The notes under the pieces: model-generated | What the model was told of the DNA's origin: nothing | The model's input: only the letters and a program-made list of their open reading frames with translations | The model's database searches: none | Translations under genes and position numbers: made by a program | Shown: positions 9,934 to 18,492 of the stretch, one piece after another | Position numbering within the stretch: position 1 is the stretch's first letter | Layout of the letters: every line of letters begins with the position of its first letter | Source: Pseudonocardia sp. ICBG1293 | GTDB lineage: Bacteria > Actinomycetota > Actinomycetes > Mycobacteriales > Pseudonocardiaceae | NCBI RefSeq assembly: GCF_020131355.1 | Contig: NZ_JAHLEL010000007.1 | Coordinates: forward strand, 1 to 64,000 | Direction of reading: 5' to 3' | Length of the DNA stretch: 64,000 bases

Positions 9934-11204
9934 CTCATCCTCCGGTTCCGGCGGTCTGGGGGGAGCTGCCGGCGGCAGCCGCACCGTGCGGGGCGCCCGC
10001 CGATGCCCATCCGGGCGGGCAGACGCATGGTGAAGGTCGATCCGGTGCCGGGACGGCTCCACAGCCGCACCTCGCCACCGTGGTTGGCGCAGACGTGCTT
10101 GACGATCGCCAGGCCGAGACCGGTGCCGCCGGTGGCCCGCGAACGGGCCGGGTCGACCCGGAAGAAGCGCTCGAAGACGCGCTGCTGGTGCTCGGGGGCG
10201 ATGCCGATCCCCCGGTCGGTGACCGCGATCTCGACCGAGCCGTCGACCGCCCGGCGGCTCACCGACACCGACGAGTCCGCCGCGGAGTAGGCGATCGCGT
10301 TCTCCAGCAGGTTCGTCAGGGCAGTGACGAGCAGCGTGCGGTCGCCGTCGACGACCAGACCCGACGTCTCGTCGGCGGTGATCTCGACGGCGTGCGACTC
10401 GGCGGAGGTGCGGCTGCGGGCCAGCGCCTCGGACACCACCTCGTCGACGTCGACCGCGGCGAGCGCCGGCAACCGTTCGGCGCCGGTGAGCCGGGACAGC
10501 GCGATCAGCTCCGAGACCAGGTTCCCCATCCGGGTGGCCTCGCGCAGCAGCTTGTCGCCGAACCGCCGGACCTCGCGGACGGCGTCCGGGTCGGGGTCGG
10601 CGCCGTCGGACGGCTCCAGGCCGTCGAGGCTGTCGAGCAGGGCCTCGGCGAGCAGCGCGACCGCACCGACCGGGGTCTTGAGCTCGTGGGAGACGTTCGC
10701 GACGAAGTCCCGCCGGGTCGCCTCCAGCCGGGGCCACCTCGGAGGTGTCGACGGCCTCGACCAGCGCGAACCCGTCGCCGAGGGAACGGATCCGGGCCTG
10801 CACCGCGACCGGGCCGCGGGGTGTGCGGTCCAGGCGGCGAGAGGTCGACGGTGTAGTCACCCGAGGCCAGGCGCCGGTCCCCGCCCCCTGGGCCGCCGCC
10901 GGCAGGCGGCCAGTGCGCGCGGGTCGAGCCGTTCGCCGCTGACGGCACCGAGGCCGACGGCCCGCGGGTTGTACAACAGCACCTCGCCCCCGGCCCCGAC
11001 GACGGCGAGCCCGGAGCTCGACTGGCGGAACGTGCGGTGCAGCAGCTCGCCGAGGGTGGGTCCGTCGGCGGCCACGGGATCCGCCGGGGGGCGGCCGGTG
11101 CCGGGGCTGGGTCGGCCGTGCGACGGCCGTCGCGCCAGTGCCGCCCCGGCGGTGAGACCGAGGAGCAGGGCGAGGGCCGAGATCAGCCACGCGAGCGTGG
11201 TCAC
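9930..11204 (-). CDS. senX3: Sensor histidine kinase SenX3/PhoR-like, two apparent frameshifts
   Basis: Membrane histidine kinase. The N-terminus holds one clear transmembrane segment ([20 protein letters not shown]), then a PAS-like region ([18 protein letters not shown]), the dimerisation box HELKTPVGA with the phosphorylated His, and the ATPase domain with N box NLLENAI, G1 box [10 protein letters not shown] and G2 box [10 protein letters not shown]. Frame shifts near 10,900 and 10,735 compensate, so start and end are in the same frame while about 55 codons between them are not. GTG at 11204 gives the family start. It senses phosphate limitation in relatives, usually together with PhoU and Pst, neither of which is in this window. 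Confidence 0.85.
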
Positions 11205-11288
11205 GGGTGCATGGTAGGCAGCCGGGGGTACCTGCTGACCAGCGCCGGACACCGGATGGTGACGCCCGCGACCCCTTCGCGCGACACT

Positions 11289-11321
11289 GTTCCGACCCCG
11301 TTCACCGTGGGTTCAACGAAC
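11289..11321 (+). promoter_or_regulatory. PHO-box-like triple 11-base direct repeat upstream of senX3
   Basis: Three consecutive 11-base units, GTTCCGACCCC, GTTCACCGTGG and GTTCAACGAAC, lie 85-117 bases upstream of the senX3 start. They match the actinobacterial PhoP/RegX3 direct-repeat unit (GTTCA followed by a variable half). The tandem arrangement and the position before senX3-regX3 point to autoregulation under phosphate limitation. Confidence 0.7.
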
Positions 11322-11341
11322 CCCGTCCGGACCCCTCGTGT

Positions 11342-11392
11342 GCACGAACGGGCCCCTCGCACGAAAGGTTCGTACGAGGGGCCCGTTCGTGC
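11342..11392. terminator. Long perfect hairpin between gpm and senX3
   Basis: An 18-base arm at 11342-11359 is exactly complementary to 11375-11392, and the intervening bases add a further 5-base stem after one mismatch (ACGAA with TTCGT, loop AGG). It lies downstream of gpm and upstream of senX3, both leftward. It could terminate gpm transcripts or attenuate read-through into senX3-regX3. No U-run follows, as is usual in actinobacteria. Confidence 0.6.
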
Positions 11393-11398
11393 GGACCG

Positions 11399-11457
11399 GG
11401 GCGTGCCGAGCGCAGGGGCGTGCCGGGCGCAGGGGCGTGCCGAGTGCGGGGGCGTGC
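11399..11457. repeat. 17-base tandem repeat, about 3.5 copies
   Basis: Three full units of 17 bases (GGGCGTGCCGAGCGCAG with two or three changes per copy) plus a partial fourth fill the space between the long hairpin and the gpm stop codon. They do not code for anything recognisable. Mycobacteria carry variable intergenic repeats in the neighbouring senX3-regX3 spacer, but these units are unrelated in sequence. Confidence 0.75.
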
Positions 11458-11506
11458 GTGGACCGGGTGCCGGGCCGAGTGCGTGCCGGGAGAGGGGTGG
11501 GCGCGG

Positions 11507-12241
11507 TCAGCGACCCTGGTTCGCGACCCCGGCGATGGCCTCCTGCGCCGCGGTGGGGTCGAGGTAGCGCCCGCCCGGGTTCGTCGGCGCCAGGTCGTCG
11601 TCGAGGTCGTAGACGAGCGGGATGCCGGTGGGGATGTTGAGGCCGGCGATGTCGGCGTCGGAGATCCCGTCGAGGTACTTCACCAGCGCACGCAGCGAGT
11701 TGCCGTGCGCGGCCAGCAGCACGACCTTCCCGTCGCGCAGGTCCGGCACCACGGCCTCGGTCCAGTACGGCAGGAACCGGTCGACGACGTCGGCCAGGCA
11801 CTCGGTCAGCGGGGCGTCGACACCGGCGTAGCGCGGGTCGGCGTCCTGGGAGAACTCCGAGCCCTTCTCGATGGGCGGCGGCGGGGTGTCGTAGGAGCGG
11901 CGCCAGAGCATGAACTGCTCCTCGCCGTACTGCTCCAGGGTCTGCTTCTTGTCCTTGCCCTGCAGCGCGCCGTAGTGCCGCTCGTTGAGGCGCCAGTCGC
12001 GCTTGACCGGGATCCAGTGCCGGTCGGCGGCGTCGAGGGCGATGTTCGCGGTGGAGATCGCCCGGCGCAGCAGCGAGGTGTGCACGACGTCCGGGGCGAC
12101 GCCCGCCTCGGCCAGCAGCTCGCCGCCCCGGCGGGCCTCCGCCTCGCCCTGGGTGGAGAGCGGGACGTCCACCCAGCCGGTGAACAGGTTCTTCGCGTTC
12201 CAGTCGCTCTGACCGTGACGCAGCAGTACGAGGGTCGGCAT
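11507..12241 (-). CDS. gpmA: 2,3-bisphosphoglycerate-dependent phosphoglycerate mutase
   Basis: Glycolytic enzyme interconverting 3- and 2-phosphoglycerate in the cytosol. The 244 residues carry the phospho-His motif [18 protein letters not shown] near the N-terminus, the RRAISTA segment, [13 protein letters not shown], and the second catalytic His in [16 protein letters not shown]. All family motifs are intact with no frameshift. It precedes senX3-regX3 on the same strand, as gpm1 does in mycobacteria. The block of accessory genes begins immediately upstream of it. Confidence 0.95.
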   Translation of the reverse strand: MPTLVLLRHGQSDWNAKNLFTGWVDVPLSTQGEAEARRGGELLAEAGVAPDVVHTSLLRRAISTANIALDAADRHWIPVKRDWRLNERHYGALQGKDKKQTLEQYGEEQFMLWRRSYDTPPPPIEKGSEFSQDADPRYAGVDAPLTECLADVVDRFLPYWTEAVVPDLRDGKVVLLAAHGNSLRALVKYLDGISDADIAGLNIPTGIPLVYDLDDDLAPTNPGGRYLDPTAAQEAIAGVANQGR

Positions 12242-12258
12242 GGCGGACAGCCTGCCAC

Positions 12259-13479
12259 CTACCCGCGGGAAAGGTCGGTGAGCACGGCCCCGAACGTGTC
12301 GACCAGCACGTCGATCTCGTCGCGGGTGACGACCAGCGGCGGGGACAGCCGCACGGTGACGCCGTGGGTCTCCTTCGCCAGCACCCCGCGCCGGGCCAGC
12401 GCGACGCACACGTCGCGGCCGGTGCCGATCCGCGGGTCGACGTCGACGCCGAACCACAGCCCCACCCCGCGCACGGCGGTGACCCCGGTCAGTTCGCGCA
12501 GCCGCGTACCCAGGTGCGCACCGAGCTCGCGGGCCCGGGCCTGGAACTCCCCCGTCGCCAGCAGCGCGCACACCGCGGACCCGACGGCGGCGGCGAGCGG
12601 GTTGCCACCGAAGGTGGAGCCGTGCTCACCGGGGCGCAGCACCCCGAGCACGTCGCGCCGCCCGACGACGGCGCTGACCGGCACGATCCCACCGCCGAGC
12701 GCCTTGCCCAGGGTGTAGAGATCGGCGCGCACCCCGGACAGGTCGGTGCACAGCGTCGCCCCGGCGCGACCGAGCCCGGACTGGATCTCGTCGCAGACCA
12801 GCAGCACGCCACGCCGGGCGGTGAGCTCGCGGACCGCGCGCAGGTAGCCGGGCGGTGGCACGAGGACCCCGGCCTCGCCCTGCACCGGTTCGAGCAGTAC
12901 CGCGACGGTGTCGTCGGTGAGCGCGGCGGCCAGGGCGTCGGCGTCGCCGTAGGGGACGCGGTCGAAGCCGGGGGTGAACGGGCCGAAGTCGTCGCGGGCC
13001 ACCGGGTCGTCGGAGAAGGAGACGACCGTCGTCGTGCGGCCGTGGAAGTTCCCCCCGGCGACCACGATCCGCGCCGCCCCCGGCGCCACGCCCTTCACCC
13101 GGTAGCCCCAGGCGCGGGCGAGCTTCACCGCGGACTCGACGGCCTCCGCGCCGGTGTTCATCGGCAGCACGGCCTCGGTGCCGGTCAGCGTGGCGAGATC
13201 ACGCTGGAACGCGGGCAGCCGGTCGTTGTGGAACGCCCGTGCGGTGAGCGTGAGCCTGTCGAGCTGGGCGTGCGCGGCCGCGGTGAGCGCCGGGTGCCGG
13301 TGCCCGAAGTTGAGCGCGGAGTAGCCGGCGAGCGCGTCGAGGTAGCGGCCGCCGTCGACGTCGGTGACCCAGGCGCCGTCGCCGCGGGACAGCACCACCG
13401 GCAGCGGTGCGTAGTTCGCCGCGCCGAACGCCTCGGCGAGCGCGATCTGCGGGTCGGTGCCCGGGACCACGGCGGTCAC
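12259..13479 (-). CDS. rocD: Ornithine aminotransferase
   Basis: Class III PLP-dependent aminotransferase, 406 residues, expected to convert L-ornithine and 2-oxoglutarate to glutamate semialdehyde. Visible features are the substrate region [12 protein letters not shown], the PLP phosphate loop (MNTGAEAVE), the Asp of the cofactor site in [11 protein letters not shown], and the Schiff-base Lys in [13 protein letters not shown], followed by [10 protein letters not shown]. The GTG start overlaps the ddaH stop by four bases (GTGA), so the two genes are translationally coupled. Together they would feed arginine derivatives toward glutamate. Confidence 0.9.
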   Translation of the reverse strand: MTAVVPGTDPQIALAEAFGAANYAPLPVVLSRGDGAWVTDVDGGRYLDALAGYSALNFGHRHPALTAAAHAQLDRLTLTARAFHNDRLPAFQRDLATLTGTEAVLPMNTGAEAVESAVKLARAWGYRVKGVAPGAARIVVAGGNFHGRTTTVVSFSDDPVARDDFGPFTPGFDRVPYGDADALAAALTDDTVAVLLEPVQGEAGVLVPPPGYLRAVRELTARRGVLLVCDEIQSGLGRAGATLCTDLSGVRADLYTLGKALGGGIVPVSAVVGRRDVLGVLRPGEHGSTFGGNPLAAAVGSAVCALLATGEFQARARELGAHLGTRLRELTGVTAVRGVGLWFGVDVDPRIGTGRDVCVALARRGVLAKETHGVTVRLSPPLVVTRDEIDVLVDTFGAVLTDLSRG

Positions 13480-14276
13480 GACCGCAGCTCCAGCGTGGCG
13501 CACTTGATCCCGCCACCACCGCGGCGCAGCTCGGAGGTGTCGACGCCGACGGTGCCGAAGCCGCGCTCGGCGAGGTCGGCGGCGAACTTCTCCGCCTGCG
13601 GTGCGTGGACGACGGTGCGCCCGTCGGAGAAGCAGTTCAGGCCCAGCACCGACGCGTCGTCGTCGGACACGATCACCGCGTCCGGGAAGCGGAAGCGCAG
13701 CACCTCCTGGGAGGCGTCGTCGAACGCGGACGGCAGGTAGGCGACCGCGCCCGGCCCGCCCGCCGGGTCGAGCACCGCGAACGCCGTGTCGAGGTGGTAG
13801 TAGCGCGGGTCGACCAGCTGCAGGGACACGACCTCGCGGCCGAACACCTGCGCGGCCTCGGCGTGCGCGCGGGGGTCGGTGCGGAACCCGGTGCCCGCGT
13901 AGACGGTGTCGCCGACGAGCAGCAGGTCGCCCTCGCCCTCGTTGACGTGGAGGGCCTCGTGCACGGCGAGCCCGGCGGCGCGGAACCACGCGCCGTAGGC
14001 GGGCCCCTCGGCGGCACGCTCGGTGTGGCGGAACCGGGCGGTCAGCGCCGTCCCGTCGATCACGGTGCCGCCGTTGGCGGCGAAGACCATGTCCGGGTAG
14101 CCCGGCAGCGGGTCGACGAGCCGGACGTCGAAGCCCAGGTCGCGGTAGACCGCGTGCAGGGTCTCCCACTGGGCCAGCGCGACCCGGGTGTCGGTCGCCT
14201 GCTCCGGACGCATCCAGGGGTTGATCCGGTAGCTCACCGTGAAGTGCTCGGGGCGGCACATCAGCACAGAGGTCAT
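13476..14276 (-). CDS. ddaH: Dimethylarginine dimethylaminohydrolase / arginine deiminase-like amidinohydrolase
   Basis: Amidinotransferase-fold enzyme of 266 residues. Conserved blocks are the N-terminal MCRPEHF and FAANGG segments, EGEGDLLLVGD, the catalytic His in DPRYYHLDTAFAVLD, and the nucleophilic Cys close to the C-terminus in [14 protein letters not shown]. Relatives hydrolyse methylated arginine or arginine to citrulline; which one applies here is not decided by the motifs. It is coupled to rocD and faces the Lrp/AsnC regulator across a 114-base divergent promoter region. Confidence 0.85.
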   Translation of the reverse strand: MTSVLMCRPEHFTVSYRINPWMRPEQATDTRVALAQWETLHAVYRDLGFDVRLVDPLPGYPDMVFAANGGTVIDGTALTARFRHTERAAEGPAYGAWFRAAGLAVHEALHVNEGEGDLLLVGDTVYAGTGFRTDPRAHAEAAQVFGREVVSLQLVDPRYYHLDTAFAVLDPAGGPGAVAYLPSAFDDASQEVLRFRFPDAVIVSDDDASVLGLNCFSDGRTVVHAPQAEKFAADLAERGFGTVGVDTSELRRGGGGIKCATLELRS

Positions 14277-14390
14277 GGGCCACAGCATGGCGCGCCGGGC
14301 CCGAGCGTTTCCCGGATTCCTGCACCCGATCCGCGCGTCTGCACCCCGTTCTACGCCGGTTCCGGGTGTCGCGCACTAGCATCCGGCGCC

Positions 14391-14831
14391 GTGGACGGGA
14401 TCGACGCGATCGACCGCAGACTGCTGGACCTCCTCCGGGTCGACGGGCGCGCCGGCTGGGCCGATCTGGGCGCGCGGGTGGGCCTGTCGGCGTCGGCCGT
14501 GCGGCGCCGGGTGGACCGGCTGACCGCCCGGGGCGTGGTGCAGGGCTTCACCGTGCAGGTGGACCCCGACGCCGAGCAGACACCGGGGGTGGAGGCCTAC
14601 GTCGAGCTGTTCTGCCGGGGCACGGTCGCCCCGGCCGAGCTGCAGCGGATGCTCTCGGCGGTCCCCGAGGTCGTCACGGCCGGAACGGTGACCGGTGAGG
14701 CGGACGCGCTGGTCCTGCTGCGCTCGCGCGACGTGCGCTCACTGGAGGACGCTCTGGAACGGCTCCGGCTGGCGGCCAACGTCGACCACACCCGCTCGGC
14801 CGTCGTCCTGACCTGGCTGGTGACTCGTTGA
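14391..14831 (+). CDS. Lrp/AsnC-family transcriptional regulator
   Basis: 146-residue regulator with an N-terminal helix-turn-helix (DRRLLDLLRVDGRAGWADLG, then LSASAVRRRVDRL) and a C-terminal RAM ligand domain ending VLTWLVTR. Such proteins bind amino acids. The divergent arrangement with ddaH-rocD makes it the likely local activator or repressor, with arginine or ornithine as candidate ligand by inference. GTG at 14391 is the only start that keeps the full first helix. Confidence 0.88.
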   Translation: MDGIDAIDRRLLDLLRVDGRAGWADLGARVGLSASAVRRRVDRLTARGVVQGFTVQVDPDAEQTPGVEAYVELFCRGTVAPAELQRMLSAVPEVVTAGTVTGEADALVLLRSRDVRSLEDALERLRLAANVDHTRSAVVLTWLVTR

Positions 14832-14875
14832 ACTCTCACGCAGCGCCGGGTACCGTACTCGATTGAGAATTCAAC
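14827..14875. promoter_or_regulatory. 12-base inverted repeat before the VOC dioxygenase-like gene
   Basis: GTTGAACTCTCA at 14827-14838 and TGAGAATTCAAC at 14864-14875 are complementary at 11 of 12 bases with a 25-base spacer. The right arm ends just before the AAAGGAG ribosome-binding site of the next gene; the left arm overlaps the Lrp stop codon. It may be an operator pair for the dioxygenase-like gene or a hairpin affecting its translation. Confidence 0.5.
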
Positions 14876-14888
14876 CAAAGGAGTCGTC

Positions 14889-15398
14889 GTGCCCGTCCAG
14901 CGTCTCAACCACGCCGTCCTCTACGTCCGTGACGTCGCGCGCAGCGTCGAGTTCTACCGGGAGACCCTCGGCCTCCGCACCGTCGTCGAGATCCCCGGCG
15001 GTCGCGGCGCGTTCCTGCAGGCCGAGGGGTCGACCAACGACCACGACCTCGCGCTGTTCGGGATCGGCGCGCAGGCCGGCGCCTCCCGGGCGGGCCGCGG
15101 CACCGTCGGGCTCTACCACCTGGCGTGGGAGATCGACACGCTCGGCGAGCTCGCCCGGATCGGGGAGCGGCTGCAGGCCGCCGGTGCGCTGGTCGGCGCC
15201 TCGGACCACGGCACCACCAAGGCGCTCTACGCGAAGGACCCCGACGGCCTGGAGTTCGAGGTGTGCTGGCTGGTCCCGGCGGCGCTGGTCGACGGCGAGG
15301 ACCACGACATGCGGATCGAACCGCTCGACATCGCGGCCGAGATCGCCCGCTACGGCGCGGACACCCGCGGCGGGGTCGGCGTCTCGATCCCGGCCTGA
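14889..15398 (+). CDS. VOC-family protein (extradiol dioxygenase/glyoxalase-like)
   Basis: 169-residue vicinal-oxygen-chelate protein. The N-terminal module begins with a metal-binding His (RLNHAVLYVRDVARSVEFYRE); the second has YHLAWEID and a glutamate in DPDGLEFEVCWLVP. This His/His/Glu pattern fits a metal-dependent extradiol dioxygenase of the catechol-2,3-dioxygenase type or a glyoxalase. GTG at 14889 has AAAGGAG seven bases upstream. An imperfect inverted repeat sits directly before it. The substrate is unknown. Confidence 0.8.
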   Translation: MPVQRLNHAVLYVRDVARSVEFYRETLGLRTVVEIPGGRGAFLQAEGSTNDHDLALFGIGAQAGASRAGRGTVGLYHLAWEIDTLGELARIGERLQAAGALVGASDHGTTKALYAKDPDGLEFEVCWLVPAALVDGEDHDMRIEPLDIAAEIARYGADTRGGVGVSIPA

Positions 15399-15405
15399 GC
15401 CCGGG

Positions 15406-16170
15406 TCAGCCCGGCTCGTTGAGGTCCACCCGGTAGCCCGAGCGGGACGAGAACTGGGCGGTGACCGAGAACCGGTCGCCGCGCACCAGGGTGTGCCGCC
15501 ACTCCACGGGCCGCCCGGCGGACAGGCCGAGCCGCTCGATCGACAGGGCGGCGACGCCCTCGTCGATCCCGAGCAGCTCCCGCTCACCGCGGCCGGGCAG
15601 CACGGCGCGGATGTTCTCCATGCCGCCGTCGACGCGGATCCCGCAGCGGCGCCGGTACTCGGGATAGATGCCGGTGTGGGTGAAGTCGACGTCGAGCAGC
15701 GGCGCGGCCAGCTCCTCGGGCAGCCACACCCGGTCGACGGCGAGCGGCTCGGCGTCGGCCAGACGCAGCCGCTCCAGGTGCACCAGCGGGGTGGACTCCT
15801 CCAGCCCCAACCGGGCCGCGACCACGCCGTCGGCGCGGACCTCGAAGGTCCGCACCACGCTGCGCTGGGTGCGCCCGGCGGACTCGACGGCCACGTAGAG
15901 CGAGTAGGGCTCGTCGAGCGGCTGCTCGATCTCCGATCGCACGGTGGGACGGGCGACCCGCCCCCGCCCCGCGACGACGGCGCCGTCCTCCCGCAGCCGG
16001 CGCAGCGCCTCGCGCACGGTGTGCCTGCTGACGGCGTAGTCGGCGGCCAGCGTGAACTCGCCGGGCAGGGCCTCGTCGAACTCGCCGTCGGACAGCCGCC
16101 GCCGCAGGTCCGCCAGCAGCTGCTGCCACAGCGGCATCGCCCCGTTGCGGACCAGTGCTCGCGCCGTCAT
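15406..16170 (-). CDS. GntR/HutC-family transcriptional regulator
   Basis: 254-residue GntR regulator. The winged helix (MPLWQQLLADLRRRL, then FTLAADYAVSRHTVREALRRL) is followed by a UTRA ligand domain of the HutC subgroup with REELL-type and WRHTLVRGDRF segments. It lies convergent to the VOC gene and is separated from the amino-acid permease by 48 bases on the same strand. It could control the permease or itself; ligands in this subgroup are small molecules such as amino acids or sugars. Confidence 0.85.
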   Translation of the reverse strand: MTARALVRNGAMPLWQQLLADLRRRLSDGEFDEALPGEFTLAADYAVSRHTVREALRRLREDGAVVAGRGRVARPTVRSEIEQPLDEPYSLYVAVESAGRTQRSVVRTFEVRADGVVAARLGLEESTPLVHLERLRLADAEPLAVDRVWLPEELAAPLLDVDFTHTGIYPEYRRRCGIRVDGGMENIRAVLPGRGERELLGIDEGVAALSIERLGLSAGRPVEWRHTLVRGDRFSVTAQFSSRSGYRVDLNEPG

Positions 16171-16218
16171 CGCCCCACCCCCTCTCGCGCGTGCTCACCG
16201 TAGGCGAGCACCGTGGGG

Positions 16219-17622
16219 TCACCGCACGGCGGCCCGCCCGCGACGCCGGGTGAGCAGCACGCCGACCAGCACGACCCCGGCCGCGATGAGCCCGGTCATC
16301 CCCAGCTCGAAGCGCGACCCCTCGCGGACGGCCATGAAGACGAGCACCACCGGGATCACGACGATCACCACCCAGGTGAGCCCCGGGTAGGCCCACATCC
16401 GCACCGGCATCGGGACGCCCTCGCGGTCCAGCACCCGGCGCATCCGCAGCTGGGAGACCGCGATGACCAGGTAGACCAGCAGCGCGATCGCGCCGGAGGT
16501 CGCGAGCAGCGCGGCGAAGACCTCCTCCGGGAAGGCGTAGTTCGCGACCACCGCGACGAACCCGACGAGCGTGGACCCGAGCACCGCGAACCGCGGCACC
16601 CCCTGGGAGGTGGTCCGGTTGACCAGGTCCGGGGCCTGCCCGCGACGGCCGAGCGAGAACAACATCCGGGACGCCGTGTACAGCGCCGAGTTCAGGCAGC
16701 TGGCGACCGCGACGAGCACCACGACGTCGACGATCAGCTTGGCCGACGGCACCCCCAGCACCTCCAGCGCCGCCTGGTAGGAGCCGACCTCGGGCAACCG
16801 CGGGTCGTTCCACGGCACGATCGCGACGACCAGCAGGATCGAGGCCAGGTAGAACACCGCGATCCGCCAGATCACCGAGCGGGTGGCCCGGCCGATGCCG
16901 CGGGCCGGGTCACCGGACTCCGCCGCCGCGATCGTGACGATCTCGGTGCCCATGAAGCTGAACATCGTCACCAGCACCGCGGCGACCACCGCGCCCGGCC
17001 CGTTCGGCAGGAAGCCACCCTCGGACACCAGCCGGGACAGCCCCGACACCGACGAGTCGTCACCGACGAACCCGGGCAGCAGGCCGAGCACCGCGAGCAC
17101 GCCGACCACGATGAACGCGATGATCGCGATCACCTTCAGCAGCGCGAACCAGAACTCGAACTCGCCGTAGTTGGCGACGGAGAACAGGTTGGTCACCGTC
17201 AGCAGCACGGTGACGGCCAGCGCCCAGCCCCACTGCGGGATCCCGGGCAGCCAGGAGTTGAGGATGACCGCCGCAGCGGTGGCCTCCACCGGGATGACCA
17301 GCACCCAGAACCACCAGTAGAGCCAGCCGACGGTGAATCCGGCCCACGGCCCGATCGCCCGGTCGGCGTAGGTCGAGAAGGACCCGGAGTCGGGCTGTGC
17401 AGCGGCCATCTCGCCGAGCATCCGCATCACCAGCACGACCAGCGTGCCCGCGAACAGGTACGCCAGCAGCACCGCGGGCCCCGCGGTGGCGATGGCACTG
17501 CCCGAACCGATGAACAGCCCGGCGCCGATCACCCCGGCGATGCTGATCATGGTCACGTGCCGGTCGCGCAGCCCGGCCTTGAGCTCGCCGCCCGCGTCGA
17601 CCCGGTTCTCGGTGTCGGTCAC
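16219..17622 (-). CDS. Amino-acid permease (APC superfamily, AAT type)
   Basis: 467-residue integral membrane transporter with about twelve hydrophobic segments. The signature of the amino-acid/polyamine/organocation superfamily lies in the first helix (HVTMISIAGVIGAGLFIGSG), and the family Glu-Gly-type region in FSFMGTEIVTIAAAE. GABA and aromatic amino-acid permeases are the closest types by motif. GTG at 17622 follows GAAGGGGG at a good distance. The adjacent GntR gene downstream on the same strand may regulate it. The exact substrate cannot be read. Confidence 0.88.
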   Translation of the reverse strand: MTDTENRVDAGGELKAGLRDRHVTMISIAGVIGAGLFIGSGSAIATAGPAVLLAYLFAGTLVVLVMRMLGEMAAAQPDSGSFSTYADRAIGPWAGFTVGWLYWWFWVLVIPVEATAAAVILNSWLPGIPQWGWALAVTVLLTVTNLFSVANYGEFEFWFALLKVIAIIAFIVVGVLAVLGLLPGFVGDDSSVSGLSRLVSEGGFLPNGPGAVVAAVLVTMFSFMGTEIVTIAAAESGDPARGIGRATRSVIWRIAVFYLASILLVVAIVPWNDPRLPEVGSYQAALEVLGVPSAKLIVDVVVLVAVASCLNSALYTASRMLFSLGRRGQAPDLVNRTTSQGVPRFAVLGSTLVGFVAVVANYAFPEEVFAALLATSGAIALLVYLVIAVSQLRMRRVLDREGVPMPVRMWAYPGLTWVVIVVIPVVLVFMAVREGSRFELGMTGLIAAGVVLVGVLLTRRRGRAAVR

Positions 17623-17859
17623 GGTGCCCCCTTCGTGGATGTGTGCACCGGCGGTGACCGATACGTTGCGCAATGATCACGTCTCGGTCCCCCGTTGTCA
17701 CTCCCCCGGGGCACGACGGCCCGCGAGGCCATCCGTACTGCCCGGGCTGTCGGTCTGCCTGCCGTTCGGTGGGACGTCGCCGGTGGCGGTGTGGGGTCGG
17801 GTGGTGTCCGCACCCGCGCGCGGCCGACGTCCCCGACCGGTACGCCTAGCCTGGGCGGC

Positions 17860-18492
17860 ATGGGATTCAGCGCGCAGCTGCGCGAGTCGACGTCGGCCGT
17901 CTGGGACGCGGCGGTCGGGCACCGCTTCGTCGACGAGCTGTGGGCCGGTGCGCTGGAGCGCGGCGTGCTGCGGCACTACCTGGAACAGGACCTGCAGTTC
18001 GTCGACTCGTTCCTCGCGCTGCTCGGCGCTGCCGTCGCGACGGCCGACCGGCCCGGCCCCCGGGTCCGGCTGGCCCGCCAGCTCGGGCTGGTCGCGGGCC
18101 CGGAGAACGACTACTTCGAGCGGTCGCTCGGCGAGCTCGGGGGGAACACCCGGCCGGAACGGGCCGCGCCGACCGTCGGGTTCGTCGACCTGATGGGCGA
18201 GGCCCGCGACGCCGGGTACGCCGAGGCGCTGGCGGTGCTGGTCGTCGCCGAGTGGCTCTACCTCGACTGGGCGACCCGGCCGGGTGCCACCGCCCCCGAC
18301 GACCGGATCTCGCGCGAGTGGATCGAGCTGCACCGTGGCGTCGAGTTCGAGGAGTGGGTCGCGTTCCTGCGCGACGAGCTCGACCGCGCCGCCGAACGTC
18401 TCGACCCCGCCCACCGGGAGCGGGTGGCGGCACTGTTCGTGCGCGCGGTGGACCTGGAGCTGGCGTTCTTCGACGCCGCCTACCCCGGCTGA
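17860..18492 (+). CDS. TenA-family protein (TenA_E type)
   Basis: 210-residue all-helical protein of the TenA/thiaminase II superfamily, which salvages or degrades thiamin pyrimidines. The N-terminal region (HRFVDELWAGALERGVLRHYLEQDLQFVDSF) is typical. The position that holds the catalytic Cys in thiaminase II instead reads VVAEWLYLDWA, so this belongs to the subgroup with Glu in place of Cys, whose reaction is less well defined. It converges with the hotdog-protein gene, with a 13-base overlap at the 3' ends. No other thiamin gene is nearby. Confidence 0.8.
   Translation: MGFSAQLRESTSAVWDAAVGHRFVDELWAGALERGVLRHYLEQDLQFVDSFLALLGAAVATADRPGPRVRLARQLGLVAGPENDYFERSLGELGGNTRPERAAPTVGFVDLMGEARDAGYAEALAVLVVAEWLYLDWATRPGATAPDDRISREWIELHRGVEFEEWVAFLRDELDRAAERLDPAHRERVAALFVRAVDLELAFFDAAYPG

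Noticed and set aside
9233..11204. regX3 and senX3 as true pseudogenes
   Set aside because: All motifs are intact, the frame breaks are single-base and partly compensating, and similar breaks hit many unrelated core genes. Error is more likely.
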